Assembly (NCBI RefSeq): GCF_900103505.1
Contig: NZ_FNIA01000010.1
Span: 61,302-125,301 of the forward strand
Origin: Haloarchaeobius iranensis
GTDB lineage: Archaea; Halobacteriota; Halobacteria; Halobacteriales; Natrialbaceae
Length of the DNA: 64,000 bases
Reading direction: 5' to 3'
Part shown: positions 7,935 through 17,047 of the stretch, piece after piece
Layout of the letters: each line of letters starts with the position of its first letter
Numbering within the stretch: position 1 is the first letter of the stretch
Made by a program: the position numbers and the translations under genes
The notes under the pieces: model-generated
Databases searched by the model: none
What the model was told of the DNA's origin: nothing
The model's input: only the letters and a program-made list of their open reading frames with translations

Positions 7935-9557
7935 TTACTCGAGCTCCACCCGGTTCAGGAACGGCCCACCGATGACGCCGACGGTGAAGTTCGAGACGTC
8001 GGGGCCGATGCCACGGACCTCCTCCGTGTGTACCAGGGGGACCCACGGACACTCCTCGTGGAAGATCGCGCCGGCCTCCCGGTAGAGCGACTGTCGCTCG
8101 CTGGTCTCGTAGGTGGACTGCCCCTGCTCGACGAGCTCCATGAACTCGTTGTTCGCCCAGGCGGCACGGTTTGTCTTGTTTATCCCTTCCGTGCTCCACT
8201 CGACGTAGTCCTGGTCGGGGTCGGACTCCACCTGCGGGTGGAGCAGCGCGTAGTAGAAGTTGTCGGGGTCGCCGTTGTCGGTCATCCAGCCGAGGAAGCA
8301 GGCATCGTGGCTCCCCTGGGCCGTGTAGTTGAGGTAGGTCTCCCACGTCTTCTGCTCCAGGTTCGCGGTGATGCCGACCTCGCCGAGGTACGAGCGGACC
8401 GTCTCTGCGGCCTCACCGGGCGACGGGTTGTAGGCCCGAGGGTTCTGGAACGTCGCCAGCTCGAACTCGAAGCCGTCGCCGTAGCCGGCCTCCTCGAGCA
8501 GCGTCTGGGCCTGGTCGGGGTCGTACGGGTACGGGTCGAGCTCCTCGTTGTATCCGGTGACCAAGTCGGGGATCGGCTGGCTCGCAGGGGTTGCGATCCC
8601 CTGGTAGACGGTGCTGGCCAGCTCCTCCGTGTCGATGGCGTAGTTCATCGCCTGCCGGACCTTCTTGTTGCGGAACGGCTCGAACGTCGCCATGTTCATC
8701 GCGAGGTAGCCGACGTTGATACCACCTCGTCGCTTGATCTCGCCCTCGCCGTCCTCGACCTGCGTGATGGTCTGCGGGCTGAGCCCGTCGATGATGTCGA
8801 GTTCACCCGCGTTGAGCGACGACGCGCGAGTCCCGTTCTCGCCGATGACCTCGAACGTCACCTCTTCGACGTGAGGGCCCTCGCCGTAGTAGTCGTCGTA
8901 CGCCGAGAGCCGGATGGTGCCGGTCCCCTGGTCCGCGCTCTCGAACTGGAACGCGCTCGTCCCGATCATCTCCGAGGAGAAGTCGGTCCCGGACTCTATC
9001 TCGGACTTCGGCAGGACGGCCATCGCGAACGCCCCGAGATTCGCCAGGAATGGGGCGTACTTCTTCGCGATGCTGAACTCGACGGTGTAGTCGTCGGGCG
9101 CCGAGACGTCCTCGACCGCGCCGAGGAGGTACGGGCCGTAGCCCGAGCGGTCCTCGAAGTGGTACTCGTACTCGGGGTCGACGAAGCGTCGGTACGTCGC
9201 GATGAAGTCCTCGGCGGTGAACTCGTCGCCGTTGTGGAACGTCGCGTCCTCACGTAGCTGGATGGTCGCGGTCGTCCCCTCGATGGTGAAGTCCGTCGCG
9301 AGCGACTCTACCAGCGCCGACCCACCCGGCTCGAACCCCATGAGCTTGTCGTAGACCTGGTTCGTCACCTTGGCAACCTCGCCGCTGGTGGACGCCTGGG
9401 GGTCTAGCGTCGCCGAGGGTGCCCCTCGGCCGTACGTGAGTGTCCCGCTCCCACCACTACCCACGAAGTCGCCGACGCAGCCGGCCGTCATCGTGGTCGT
9501 CGCCGTCGCTGCGCCTGCCGCCTTCAGGAAGTTCCGCCTGTCCATGTCGCGTGCCAT
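7935..9557 (-). CDS. dppA: Peptide ABC transporter substrate-binding lipoprotein
   Basis: A 540-aa extracytoplasmic solute-binding protein of family 5 (DppA/OppA). The N-terminus has a Tat motif DRRNFLKAAG and a lipobox-like TAGC at about residue 28, so it is exported folded and lipid-anchored, as usual in haloarchaea. Family signatures include TFHNGDEFTAEDF, VRQAMNYAIDTE and the segment YNPSPGEAAETVRSYL. It binds peptides or related solutes for the permeases downstream. A second in-frame ATG (9545) lies 12 nt later; I prefer 9557 because the TATA-like element at 9582-9592 is then 26-35 nt upstream. Confidence 0.9.
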   Translation of the reverse strand: MARDMDRRNFLKAAGAATATTTMTAGCVGDFVGSGGSGTLTYGRGAPSATLDPQASTSGEVAKVTNQVYDKLMGFEPGGSALVESLATDFTIEGTTATIQLREDATFHNGDEFTAEDFIATYRRFVDPEYEYHFEDRSGYGPYLLGAVEDVSAPDDYTVEFSIAKKYAPFLANLGAFAMAVLPKSEIESGTDFSSEMIGTSAFQFESADQGTGTIRLSAYDDYYGEGPHVEEVTFEVIGENGTRASSLNAGELDIIDGLSPQTITQVEDGEGEIKRRGGINVGYLAMNMATFEPFRNKKVRQAMNYAIDTEELASTVYQGIATPASQPIPDLVTGYNEELDPYPYDPDQAQTLLEEAGYGDGFEFELATFQNPRAYNPSPGEAAETVRSYLGEVGITANLEQKTWETYLNYTAQGSHDACFLGWMTDNGDPDNFYYALLHPQVESDPDQDYVEWSTEGINKTNRAAWANNEFMELVEQGQSTYETSERQSLYREAGAIFHEECPWVPLVHTEEVRGIGPDVSNFTVGVIGGPFLNRVELE

Positions 9558-9581
9558 AGGATGCCGTGCATGGTAATGACC

Positions 9582-9592
9582 AATAAATATAA
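9582..9592 (-). promoter_or_regulatory. TATA element of dppA
   Basis: On the minus strand TTATATTTATT lies 26-35 nt before the dppA start in a spacer of only 81 nt. The binding-protein/permease genes therefore have their own promoter, separate from the ATPase gene upstream. Confidence 0.6.
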
Positions 9593-9638
9593 CGAAAGTA
9601 CGTAAAACGGTAACAAACGGTCAGCGCGGAACAGGCTG

Positions 9639-12068
9639 TCAGTCCTCCCGCTCCAGATGGCAGGCAGACTGGTGGACGCCGGCGCCGAGGGCCGGCTCCT
9701 CGCGCTCGCAGACGCTCCCGAACTCCTTGGCGAGCAGTTCCTCCGCCGTCTCGTACTCGCCGTCTGCGACGAGGCGGAGCGACTCGTCGACGACCTGTCG
9801 CACCTCCGGTGGGAGCGTCGTGTCGAAGAGCTCCTCGCGTGCGTCCGTGACCGCCACGCCGCCGTCCGTCGCTGCTTGTGCGTTCTCCTGGCCCGTGGCC
9901 ATCAGCAGGGTCTCGGGGACAGAGCGCTCGGCGACGCGCTGTCGGAAGTCGATCAGCTCCCGGTACGCCGCCTGCACGATGTCGAGGTCGTCCGGTGGGA
10001 TGACCTTCGGGCAGCGCGTCCGGAACCGACAGCCGCTCGGCGGGTCGATGGGGCTTGGGACGCTGCCGGACAGGAGTATCCGGTCGTCGGTCTCCGCGGC
10101 CGGGTCGGGGTCGGGGATAGACGAGAGCAGCGCCTCGGTGTAGGGGTGGCGCGGGTCCGCGAACAGTTCGCCGGTCTCTGCAATCTCCACGACCTTCCCG
10201 AGGTACATCACCGCGACGCGGTCGGAGATGTGCCGGACGACGCTCAGGTCGTGTGCGATGAACAGGTAGGTGAGCCCGAACTCCTCCTGGAGGTCCTCCA
10301 GCAGGTTCAGGATCTGTGCCTGGACACTCACGTCGAGCGCGGACACCGGCTCGTCGGCGACGATGAAGTCCGGGTCCACCGCCAGTGCCCGGGCAATGCC
10401 GACGCGCTGGCGCTGGCCCCCGGAGAGCTCGTGCGGGTAGCGGTCGCGCTGGTCGACCTCCAGTCCGACGGCCTCGATGAGCTCGTCGACCCGCTCGCGC
10501 GTCAAGGCACCGTCGCCCTCCGGGAGGCCGTGTATCTTGAGCGGCTCGCGGATGGTCTGGGCGACGGTCATCCGCGGGTCGAGCGACGACATCGGGTCCT
10601 GGAAGATCATCTGGATGTCCCGGCGGCGCTCGCGCAGGTCGTCGTCGTCCAGCGAGGCGAGGTCCTCGCCCGCGAACAGGACCCTGCCGTCGGTCGGTTC
10701 GAGCAGGCGGAGCAGGGTGCGTCCGGTGGTCGACTTCCCGCAGCCGGACTCGCCGACCAGTCCGAGCGTCTCGCCCTCGTACAGCTCGAGGTCGACGCCG
10801 TCGACCGCCCTGACGGGGCGCTGTTCGTCAGCCAGCAGCCGGTCGAGGAAGTCGTCCGCCTGCGAGAAGTGCTTCCTGAGCCCGTCAACCTCGAGCAGCG
10901 GCTCGCCGTCGAATCGCTCCGTCTCGGCGGCCATCGCGTCCTCGTCGGTCCCGTACACCGACGTGTCGAAGTCGTCGAGGATGCACCTCGAGCGGTGGTC
11001 CACGTCGTCGGGACCGTGCTGTCGGTACTCGATTTCGCCCTCGCGGCACTCGGGTTCCGCCCACGGACATCGCGGTGCGAAGTGACAGCCCGAGGGCATG
11101 TCGACGAGGTCGGGCACGTTCCCCTCGATGGGGGTGAGCCGGTCCGTCTCGTCGGTCGGGATGGACTCGAGCAACGTGTACGTGTACGGATGGCTCGGGT
11201 TCTCGAAGATCTCCTCGACGGGGCCCTCCTCGACGATCTCGCCGGCGTACATCACCGCGACCCGGTCGCACGTCTCCGCGATGACGCCGAGGTCGTGCGT
11301 GATGAAGAGCACGGACATGCCGATGTCCGCCTGCAGCTCGTTGATGAGCTCGAGTATCTGCGCCTGGATCGTCACGTCGAGCGCCGTCGTCGGCTCGTCC
11401 GCGATGAGCAGCTGTGGCTGGCAGGCCAGCGCGATGGCGATGAGGACCCGCTGGCGCATCCCGCCGGAGAACTCGTTGGGGTAGTCGTCGATCCGCTCGC
11501 CGGGGTCGGGGATACCGACCTGCTCGAGGATGTCGACGGCCGACTGCAGCACCTCCTCGTCGATGCCGCCGCCACGCAGCGACGGCAACACCTCGCGGAC
11601 CGCGTTCCACCAGGTGTCCTCCTTCCGCCCGCCGTACTGGTGCAGCTGCAGGCTCTCGGCGACCTGCTCGCCGACGGTCAGGGCGGGGTTGAGCGAGGTC
11701 ATCGGGTCCTGGAATATCATGCTCATCTCGCCGCCGCGGATGGAGCGCATCGCCGGCTCGGGGGCGGCGGTCAGGTCCACGACACCCCTGTCCGGGTCGA
11801 CGAAGTCGCCGTCCGGGTACCGGTCGGCGAGGTCCGAGGCGAACGCCGCGTCGTGGAACTCGACGGTGCCGTCGACGACCTCTCCCGGGTCGTCGACCAG
11901 CCCCATCGTCGACAGCGCGGTGACGCTCTTGCCGGAGCCGCTCTCGCCGACGAGTCCGACCGTCTCGCCCTCGCGGACCGTCAGGTCGATGCCGTCGACG
12001 GCCTTCACCTGCCCGCGGTCGGTCGAGAACTGCGTCCTGAGACCGGAGATGGAGAGTACGTCGTTCAC
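9639..12068 (-). CDS. Fused peptide ABC transporter ATPase (DppD-DppF)
   Basis: An 809-aa protein holding two complete ABC ATPase domains. Domain 1 (about residues 1-330) has Walker A GESGSGKS, signature SGGMRQR and Walker B LLIADEP, followed by the oligopeptide-transporter C-terminal Cys motif [15 protein letters not shown]. Domain 2 (about 370-700) has [26 protein letters not shown] and a second motif GCRFRTRCP. The last ~100 residues ([10 protein letters not shown] to the C-terminus) are an extra helical tail. It energises DppBC and corresponds to separate dppD and dppF genes elsewhere. I chose GTG 12068: it precedes the first conserved strand, and TTATTTTA lies 26-33 nt upstream. Confidence 0.9.
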   Translation of the reverse strand: MNDVLSISGLRTQFSTDRGQVKAVDGIDLTVREGETVGLVGESGSGKSVTALSTMGLVDDPGEVVDGTVEFHDAAFASDLADRYPDGDFVDPDRGVVDLTAAPEPAMRSIRGGEMSMIFQDPMTSLNPALTVGEQVAESLQLHQYGGRKEDTWWNAVREVLPSLRGGGIDEEVLQSAVDILEQVGIPDPGERIDDYPNEFSGGMRQRVLIAIALACQPQLLIADEPTTALDVTIQAQILELINELQADIGMSVLFITHDLGVIAETCDRVAVMYAGEIVEEGPVEEIFENPSHPYTYTLLESIPTDETDRLTPIEGNVPDLVDMPSGCHFAPRCPWAEPECREGEIEYRQHGPDDVDHRSRCILDDFDTSVYGTDEDAMAAETERFDGEPLLEVDGLRKHFSQADDFLDRLLADEQRPVRAVDGVDLELYEGETLGLVGESGCGKSTTGRTLLRLLEPTDGRVLFAGEDLASLDDDDLRERRRDIQMIFQDPMSSLDPRMTVAQTIREPLKIHGLPEGDGALTRERVDELIEAVGLEVDQRDRYPHELSGGQRQRVGIARALAVDPDFIVADEPVSALDVSVQAQILNLLEDLQEEFGLTYLFIAHDLSVVRHISDRVAVMYLGKVVEIAETGELFADPRHPYTEALLSSIPDPDPAAETDDRILLSGSVPSPIDPPSGCRFRTRCPKVIPPDDLDIVQAAYRELIDFRQRVAERSVPETLLMATGQENAQAATDGGVAVTDAREELFDTTLPPEVRQVVDESLRLVADGEYETAEELLAKEFGSVCEREEPALGAGVHQSACHLERED

Positions 12069-12093
12069 TATCTCCGTAGGCGATGGCCAGGGG

Positions 12094-12101
12094 TAAAATA
12101 A
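12094..12101 (-). promoter_or_regulatory. TATA element of the fused ATPase gene
   Basis: TTATTTTA on the minus strand lies 26-33 nt before the GTG at 12068. This supports that start over an in-frame ATG 63 nt upstream, which lies before the TATA box. Confidence 0.6.
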
Positions 12102-12206
12102 GTTTCCACACGAGTCGAGGGAACACCCCACACGACTGCGCGGTGCGTCCGGGACTCCCCCGTCGAACGGGAACCCTTTTCACAACTCCTGCACCCACGT
12201 ACCGGC

Positions 12207-12686
12207 ATGGAGCAGCCCGGTGTCAGCGACGCAGCAGTCGAGTCCTGGGAGCGCGTCGTCGAGGATATGGAGGCCACGGCCGCCGAGTACCGCGACGACG
12301 GGTGGGAGGTCGTCGAGCTCCACCCCGGCGACGTGACCGCCCTGCCGCCGGACCACGACCGCTTCGGCCTCGACGTCCTCGTCGGCGGCGACGAGTTCGA
12401 GACGGTCAGCGAGATGGTGACCGACGAGGGCGCGGCCTTCGACGAGTTCGAGGTGTTCCGCGCGGTCCACGCCGGCCACGTGTTCCTCGTCGTCGCCGTC
12501 GAGGACGCCGCGCGCGAACAGGTCGTCCTCGTCCCGGCGTACTACGGCATCAAGGACGCCGAGGAGACCATCGAGGCGGTGCTGGAGCAAGGGCGATTCC
12601 CGATTCACATCCGCCCGCTCACCATCGAGGACGTCGTCACGGTCGAGCCCTCGGAGCCCGAGCTGTTGCTGCCGCCGACGGAGTGA
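12207..12686 (+). CDS. Conserved acidic protein, function unknown
   Basis: A 159-aa, strongly acidic soluble protein without signal or membrane segments. The first 40 residues are helical (ESWERVVEDMEATAAEYRDDGW), then a compact alpha/beta region with FDEFEVFRAVHAGHVFLVVAVED and PAYYGIKDAEE. Composition and codon use match neighbouring chromosomal genes, so it is a genuine haloarchaeal gene. I do not recognise a function. It ends 6 nt before the stop of the convergent gene that follows. Confidence 0.7.
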   Translation: MEQPGVSDAAVESWERVVEDMEATAAEYRDDGWEVVELHPGDVTALPPDHDRFGLDVLVGGDEFETVSEMVTDEGAAFDEFEVFRAVHAGHVFLVVAVEDAAREQVVLVPAYYGIKDAEETIEAVLEQGRFPIHIRPLTIEDVVTVEPSEPELLLPPTE

Positions 12687-12692
12687 CCGGCG

Positions 12693-13364
12693 CTACTGGC
12701 TCTCCTCTTCCTCCCGCAGCTCCGCGCTCGCCTCGCGCACCTCGCGCATGACCGAGGAGATGCGCTCCTCGGCCTCCAGCTCCTCCTCGACGCTCAGGTC
12801 GACGCCCTCGACCTCCAGCAGGAACTTCGCGACCTCGGTCGACTCGTACATCACGTCGTCCAGCTCCTCGGCGGTGAAGAAGTCGCACATCGCGCCGTAG
12901 AGGAACGTCGCGCCCGCGGTCCGTATCTTGTCCTCGAAGGCCGCGCGGGCCTGGTTGACCGCCTGCGGCGTGTACGTGTCGGTCATGAACGGGACAAGCT
13001 CGGGGAGGTTCTCGCCGATCTTCGTCATCTCGACGCCGGTCTCCGTGCGGAAGTCCGAACAGAGCCGCGCGATGGCCCACTCCCGGGCCGTGATGTAGGT
13101 GCGGTCGCGCAGGAACTCGTTGACCCGCTCGTACTGCGCGCCGTCCATCTTCTTGAAGCGGTCGTAGGTGGCGACGTCCTCGGGGACGTCCAGCGTCTCC
13201 TCGTCGGGGACCCCCGGCGTCGGCTCCGCGCCCTCGTCCACGGTGGCGTCGGCCGGCGACGCGTCCCGGTCCTCGGCCGCGGTGTCGTCCGCTGGGTCCG
13301 TCTCCGAGACCGGTGTCTCGCTCCGTGCGTCGTCCCCATCCGTGCCCGGCGACTGCTCGGTCAT
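12693..13364 (-). CDS. Conserved haloarchaeal protein (DUF5806-like)
   Basis: A 223-aa protein. Residues 1-65 are a disordered Asp/Glu/Thr/Pro-rich leader and residues 70-220 a helical domain beginning VATYDRFKKMDGAQYERVNEFL and containing AREWAIARLCSDFRTETG. I believe this is the family called DUF5806, but that assignment is from memory. The ATG at 13364 starts an acidic region typical of haloarchaeal proteins, whereas the in-frame extension upstream is Arg-rich and looks like antisense composition. Function is unknown, with no operon partner on the same strand within 49 nt. Confidence 0.72.
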   Translation of the reverse strand: MTEQSPGTDGDDARSETPVSETDPADDTAAEDRDASPADATVDEGAEPTPGVPDEETLDVPEDVATYDRFKKMDGAQYERVNEFLRDRTYITAREWAIARLCSDFRTETGVEMTKIGENLPELVPFMTDTYTPQAVNQARAAFEDKIRTAGATFLYGAMCDFFTAEELDDVMYESTEVAKFLLEVEGVDLSVEEELEAEERISSVMREVREASAELREEEESQ

Positions 13365-13413
13365 GCCCTGCCCTACCTCGCTCTCGGCTAAAAAGGTTCG
13401 GCGGCGACCGCGC

Positions 13414-14043
13414 TCAGACCGCGGTCCGCCGGAGCACGGCGGCGAAGCCTCCGATAGAGAGCAGGAACGCCGCCGTCGCGACCGGGTACTGCGCGGTGCT
13501 GAGCGTCGCCGCCAGCGAGCCGGCACCGAGCGAGCCGGCGAGGGTGGCGACCAGCGGCGCGGTGCAGCTCACGCAGGCGAGCAGGCCGACCGCGCCGGGC
13601 ATCGTCGCGTTCCACGACCGGTCGACGGCGACGGCCGCGAGCAGTCCGAGCGTCGCGTAGCCGCCGACGAGGAACGGGACGACCGTGAGCGCGACCACCG
13701 GGCCGACGTAGTGCACGGCCGGCCCCCAGCCCGGAATCGCGAGATGGACCGAGAGCTCGGGCGCTGACGCGGCCGGTGCCAGCAGCCCCGCGGTCCACAG
13801 CAGCGCGACGGTGTACGCCGCGCCGCCGAGCGCCGGAAGCGGCGAGAGCGAGCGTACCCCGGCGTCGACGGCCACCCGGACGCCGACCGCGCTGGCCGCC
13901 AGCCACAGCAGCGGGTAGCCGACCTGCGCGGCCGACTGGACGACCGGGTCGACCGCCAGCCAGTAGCCGACCGTCACGCCCGCGACCACGGCGAGCGCGA
14001 CCCACGACAGCGGCAGCCGGGGCCGGCCATCCACGACGGACAT
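13414..14043 (-). CDS. Membrane protein at the end of the ba3 oxidase operon
   Basis: A 209-aa protein with about six hydrophobic helices. A CVSCTAP motif in the fifth helix (about residue 158) places two cysteines in a CxxC arrangement within the membrane. It starts 1 nt after the stop of the small oxidase-associated gene and is in the same orientation as the oxidase subunits, so it is probably part of that operon. The membrane CxxC and location suggest metal or redox handling for oxidase maturation, but this is inference. No named family was recognised. Confidence 0.7.
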   Translation of the reverse strand: MSVVDGRPRLPLSWVALAVVAGVTVGYWLAVDPVVQSAAQVGYPLLWLAASAVGVRVAVDAGVRSLSPLPALGGAAYTVALLWTAGLLAPAASAPELSVHLAIPGWGPAVHYVGPVVALTVVPFLVGGYATLGLLAAVAVDRSWNATMPGAVGLLACVSCTAPLVATLAGSLGAGSLAATLSTAQYPVATAAFLLSIGGFAAVLRRTAV

Positions 14044-14044
14044 C

Positions 14045-14260
14045 TCAGGCCTCGCCCTGCGCCGACGTGCGCTGGAAGTCCGCCAGCACGGCGAATAAGG
14101 TCAGCACCACCGCCAGCGTGCCCAGATACGGGACCGCCGGCACGTCGATGCCCAGGAACAGCCCGAGCGCCGTCCGGAGCTCGAACCCGAACACGAGCAG
14201 GAACGCCCAGGCCACGAGCAGTCCCCCGCGGGTCTTGACGATGGGACCGCGGCCGCTCAT
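14045..14260 (-). CDS. Small oxidase-operon membrane protein (CbaC/CbaE-like)
   Basis: A 71-aa protein with two hydrophobic helices (about residues 12-34 and 41-61) and short charged ends. It overlaps the 3' end of cbaA by 4 nt, which indicates coupled translation. Small membrane proteins in this position are known in haloarchaeal ba3 oxidase operons, where they are called cbaE or CbaC. Sequence alone cannot separate structural subunit from assembly factor. Confidence 0.65.
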   Translation of the reverse strand: MSGRGPIVKTRGGLLVAWAFLLVFGFELRTALGLFLGIDVPAVPYLGTLAVVLTLFAVLADFQRTSAQGEA

Positions 14261-16002
14261 CGTCCCACCCCCAGGAGCTCGAGGACGGCGTCGAGCCCGT
14301 CGAACGTCCCGAGCACCGACACCGGGTAGGCGTCACCGCCGGTGCCGAACAGGCCGCCGTTCTGGATGATCGCCCCGAGCGGCAGCACGTACGCGAGCAC
14401 GACGAGTACCAGCGCGATGCCCGCCCAGAGCCGCATGTTGTCCAGCACGCGCGGGCTGTCCTCCGCGCCGGAGAGCGGTTCCGGGAGCGACTGGCCCAGC
14501 CCCTCGACCTTCGGGTTGCCCAGCGAGAGCGTGAGGTTCCCGAGGAACAGGAGCGTCGAGACGAACAGCAGCGTGCCGCCGACGGCGAGCTGGATGTTCA
14601 GCTCCGCCATGCTCCCGAACGCCGTGTTGAAGTCGAAGCCCGCGTACTGCGGCTCCGCGGTCCGGCGCGGCACGCCGTACAGGCCGGCGACGTGCATCGA
14701 GTTGGACATCAGCGCCATCCCGCCGAACCACATGACGACCTGCAGCAGCCCGATGGGCCGGGAGTAGAGCCGCCGGTTCGTGAGCTGGGGCCAGAGCCAG
14801 TACGTCCCCGCCATCATCGTCAGCGCGACCGCCGTGCCGACGGTGAGGTGGAAGTGGCCGGGCACCCAGAGCGTGTTGTGGATGAGGTAGTTGATGTTCA
14901 TCCCGGCGTTTATCATGCCGGAGAAGCCGCCGGCGGCGAACATCAGGCCGGCGAGCGCCATCCCGGTGAACGCGGGGTCGCGCCACGGGAGGGCGGTGAG
15001 CCAGCCGAACAGACCCTCACCGCCGCGCTGGCGCGCCCCGTGTTCCATGCTCGCGACGACGGTGAACGCGGTCAGCAGGCTCGGCAACAGCAGGAACATC
15101 GTGTTCGTCATCGCGATGAACTTGAACCCTTCCGCGATACCGGGATCGACGTACTGGTGGTGGATGCCGACCGGGGTCGACAGCAGCACGAACAGCACGA
15201 AGACGACCCGTGCGAGTGGGTCGCTGAATAGCCGCCCGCCGGCGAGCTTCGGCAGCACCGTGTACCAGAGCATGTACGCCGGCAGCAGCCAGAAGTAGAC
15301 GACCGGGTGTCCGAAGAACCAGAACAGCGTCCGGGTCAGCAGCGGGTTCACCGTGTCGATGAGCCCGAGCGACCACGGCAGCAGGAAGAAGAGCACGGCG
15401 ATGGCGACGCCGATAGTGGCGATGTACCACATTATCATGGTCGTCAGCACCATGAACGTCTGCAGCGGGATGCGCTCGTCGGGGTTGTCCTGCTTCCAGT
15501 GCAGCCACGTGCGGAACCAGTCGACGCCCGCGAGCCAGGTCCCGATGATGAACACGACGAGGCCCGTGTAGAACAGCGGGTGGGCCTGCAGCGGCGCGTA
15601 GAACGTAAAGAGCACGTCCGCGCTGATGCCGATCTGGTCGACGAACCCGAGCAGGATGGTGACGCCGGTGATGGCCGACCCGACGGTCATCAGCGTGAGC
15701 CACGCCCGGGTGAAGTTGATGTTCGTCGGCGACCGGTCGAGGCTACGCGTGACGGCCCACTGGTACAGCCCGACGAGGTAGAAGATGGTGAAGACGATCG
15801 CCAGCAGCACGCCGTGTGCGGTCAGTGCCGTGTAGTAGTCGGTCGACGGGATGATCCGCAGGACGTTCGTCCGGTGGAGCGCCTGGAAGATGCCGAACAG
15901 TGCGCCCAGTCCGAGCGCGGTGAACGCGACCAGGAACGCACGCCGGACGAGCTCTGCCTCCTGCGGGTACCGGTCCGCGAAGGTCTCCTGGTCGACGCTC
16001 AT
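14257..16002 (-). CDS. cbaA: ba3-type cytochrome oxidase subunit I
   Basis: A 581-aa haem-copper oxidase catalytic subunit with about 13 membrane helices. It reduces O2 to water at the haem-CuB centre and pumps protons. Visible ligands are the low-spin haem His in TAHGVLLAIVF, the CuB His and crosslinked Tyr in GHPVVYFWLLPAY, the CuB pair in HHQYVDPG and the two haem His in HFHLTVG. The Ile/Val in place of Glu in the HPVVYF helix marks the B-type family. It overlaps subunit II by 4 nt upstream and the small membrane gene by 4 nt downstream. Confidence 0.95.
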   Translation of the reverse strand: MSVDQETFADRYPQEAELVRRAFLVAFTALGLGALFGIFQALHRTNVLRIIPSTDYYTALTAHGVLLAIVFTIFYLVGLYQWAVTRSLDRSPTNINFTRAWLTLMTVGSAITGVTILLGFVDQIGISADVLFTFYAPLQAHPLFYTGLVVFIIGTWLAGVDWFRTWLHWKQDNPDERIPLQTFMVLTTMIMWYIATIGVAIAVLFFLLPWSLGLIDTVNPLLTRTLFWFFGHPVVYFWLLPAYMLWYTVLPKLAGGRLFSDPLARVVFVLFVLLSTPVGIHHQYVDPGIAEGFKFIAMTNTMFLLLPSLLTAFTVVASMEHGARQRGGEGLFGWLTALPWRDPAFTGMALAGLMFAAGGFSGMINAGMNINYLIHNTLWVPGHFHLTVGTAVALTMMAGTYWLWPQLTNRRLYSRPIGLLQVVMWFGGMALMSNSMHVAGLYGVPRRTAEPQYAGFDFNTAFGSMAELNIQLAVGGTLLFVSTLLFLGNLTLSLGNPKVEGLGQSLPEPLSGAEDSPRVLDNMRLWAGIALVLVVLAYVLPLGAIIQNGGLFGTGGDAYPVSVLGTFDGLDAVLELLGVGR

Positions 16003-16508
16003 TGCTCACCTCCGTCGCTGCTGTTGTACTCGCCCTCGGGCACCACCCGGAGCATGCCCTCCATGCTGTGGTGGCCGGCGCCGCAGTACTCGTGACAGAC
16101 GATGCCGTACTCGCCCGGCTCGCCCACCTCGACGGTGACCTCGGCGACCTCACCCGGGATGACCATCGTGTTGGCGTTGGTCCCCACGACCGAGAAGCCG
16201 TGGACGACGTCCGCCGACGTCACGTAGAACGTCACCGTACTGTTGGCGGGGACGACGATGGGGTCGGGCTGGAAGATGAACTGCCTGGCGACGACGTACG
16301 CCTCGTACTCGTTCTCACCGACCTTCTCGACGCCGGGGTCGCTGAACTCGGGGTGCTCGTCGAGGGCGTTCGGGTCGACGTTCCCGCCGCTGTCGTCTAT
16401 CATCGTCACGCCGACGCCGACCGCGCCGTACGTGATTGTCGCGATGAACCCCACGATGAGCAGCAGCGACATGCCGAGCCAGAGTTTCTCGTACTGGTGA
16501 ATATGCAT
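15999..16508 (-). CDS. cbaB: ba3-type cytochrome oxidase subunit II
   Basis: A 169-aa protein with a single N-terminal membrane helix (about residues 12-32) and an extracytoplasmic cupredoxin domain. The CuA ligands are complete: His in ADVVHGFSV, and Cys, Glu, Cys, His and Met in VCHEYCGAGHHSMEGM. It accepts electrons from a blue copper donor and passes them to subunit I. The short length and single helix are typical of ba3 rather than aa3 subunit II. It lies 6 nt after cbaD and overlaps cbaA by 4 nt. Confidence 0.94.
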   Translation of the reverse strand: MHIHQYEKLWLGMSLLLIVGFIATITYGAVGVGVTMIDDSGGNVDPNALDEHPEFSDPGVEKVGENEYEAYVVARQFIFQPDPIVVPANSTVTFYVTSADVVHGFSVVGTNANTMVIPGEVAEVTVEVGEPGEYGIVCHEYCGAGHHSMEGMLRVVPEGEYNSSDGGEQ

Positions 16509-16514
16509 CCGTGA

Positions 16515-16745
16515 TCACCCCACGACGATGAGATCGTTGCCCAGGAACTCGACGAAGTACATGAACACCCACATGATAGCGAGCACCGCGAAGTACGTCA
16601 GTATCAGCGCGAGCGTTCCCTTCGGGTCGAACTCCTCGTGGGTGAGCTCCCGTTCCGGTTCCTCCTGCGTCACAGGTGCCGAGACGCTCTGTTCGCTCCC
16701 CGGCACTTCCTCCTCGTCTTCGACTGCTGGTACACCCCTACTCAT
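16515..16745 (-). CDS. cbaD: Small ba3 oxidase subunit (CbaD-like)
   Basis: A 76-aa protein with an acidic disordered N-terminal half containing FDPKGTLA and one C-terminal membrane helix (LALILTYFAVLAIMWVFMYF). It is the first gene of the operon, 6 nt before subunit II, the position of the single-helix subunit CbaD/IIa. I chose the ATG at 16745 because an AT-rich TTAA element lies 27-31 nt upstream and the longer frame is Arg-rich. Confidence 0.72.
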   Translation of the reverse strand: MSRGVPAVEDEEEVPGSEQSVSAPVTQEEPERELTHEEFDPKGTLALILTYFAVLAIMWVFMYFVEFLGNDLIVVG

Positions 16746-16770
16746 GAGCGTCACTTCTGTATTCTCGTGT

Positions 16771-16821
16771 CTTAACTCCCTGGGTCGGTGCCGTGAGGCG
16801 AGAATCGGACCAGCATTTATA
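16771..16821. promoter_or_regulatory. Divergent promoters between oxidase and copper-supply genes
   Basis: A TTAA core at 16772-16776 (minus strand) lies 27-31 nt before the cbaD start. TTTATA at 16816-16821 (plus strand) lies 26-31 nt before the ATG at 16847. The two putative start sites are only about 100 nt apart, so one regulator could control both transcripts. Confidence 0.55.
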
Positions 16822-16846
16822 CTCACGCACTTCCACACCCCTCACC

Positions 16847-17044
16847 ATGGACGTTACACCGCGAACGGTCGGGTTCATCTCCCTGGGCGCTCTGGCTCCG
16901 GCGGTGGCTTTCATCGCGTTGAAAGGCGAGACCATCGCAGCCATCACACTCCTCAACGTGCTCATCATCACCGGCTGTCTGGCACTCGCGCTCTCGCCAC
17001 ACGAGGACGAGCACCACGACGAGGCGAGCGCGAACGGGGTGTGA
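16847..17044 (+). CDS. Small membrane protein in the copper/oxidase cluster
   Basis: A 65-aa protein with two hydrophobic helices (about residues 8-24 and 30-49) and a His/Asp/Glu tail, HEDEHHDEAS. The tail could bind copper. The ATG at 16847 is placed by the TTTATA box 26-31 nt upstream. It is followed 3 nt later by the UreH/SafE-like gene, so the two are co-transcribed. Its place beside a CcoI/FixI-type ATPase recalls bacterial CcoS-like small proteins, but there is no sequence proof of that. Confidence 0.65.
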   Translation: MDVTPRTVGFISLGALAPAVAFIALKGETIAAITLLNVLIITGCLALALSPHEDEHHDEASANGV

Positions 17045-17047
17045 TAG

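Noticed and set aside
6909..9257. 782-codon plus-strand open frame opposite the peptide transporter
   Set aside because: The opposite strand carries dppC, dppB and dppA with full family motifs and overlapping starts; this frame has no motif.
9657..12101. 814-codon plus-strand open frame opposite the fused ATPase
   Set aside because: The opposite strand has two complete ABC domains. This frame is rich in Arg, Val and Leu without any domain signature.
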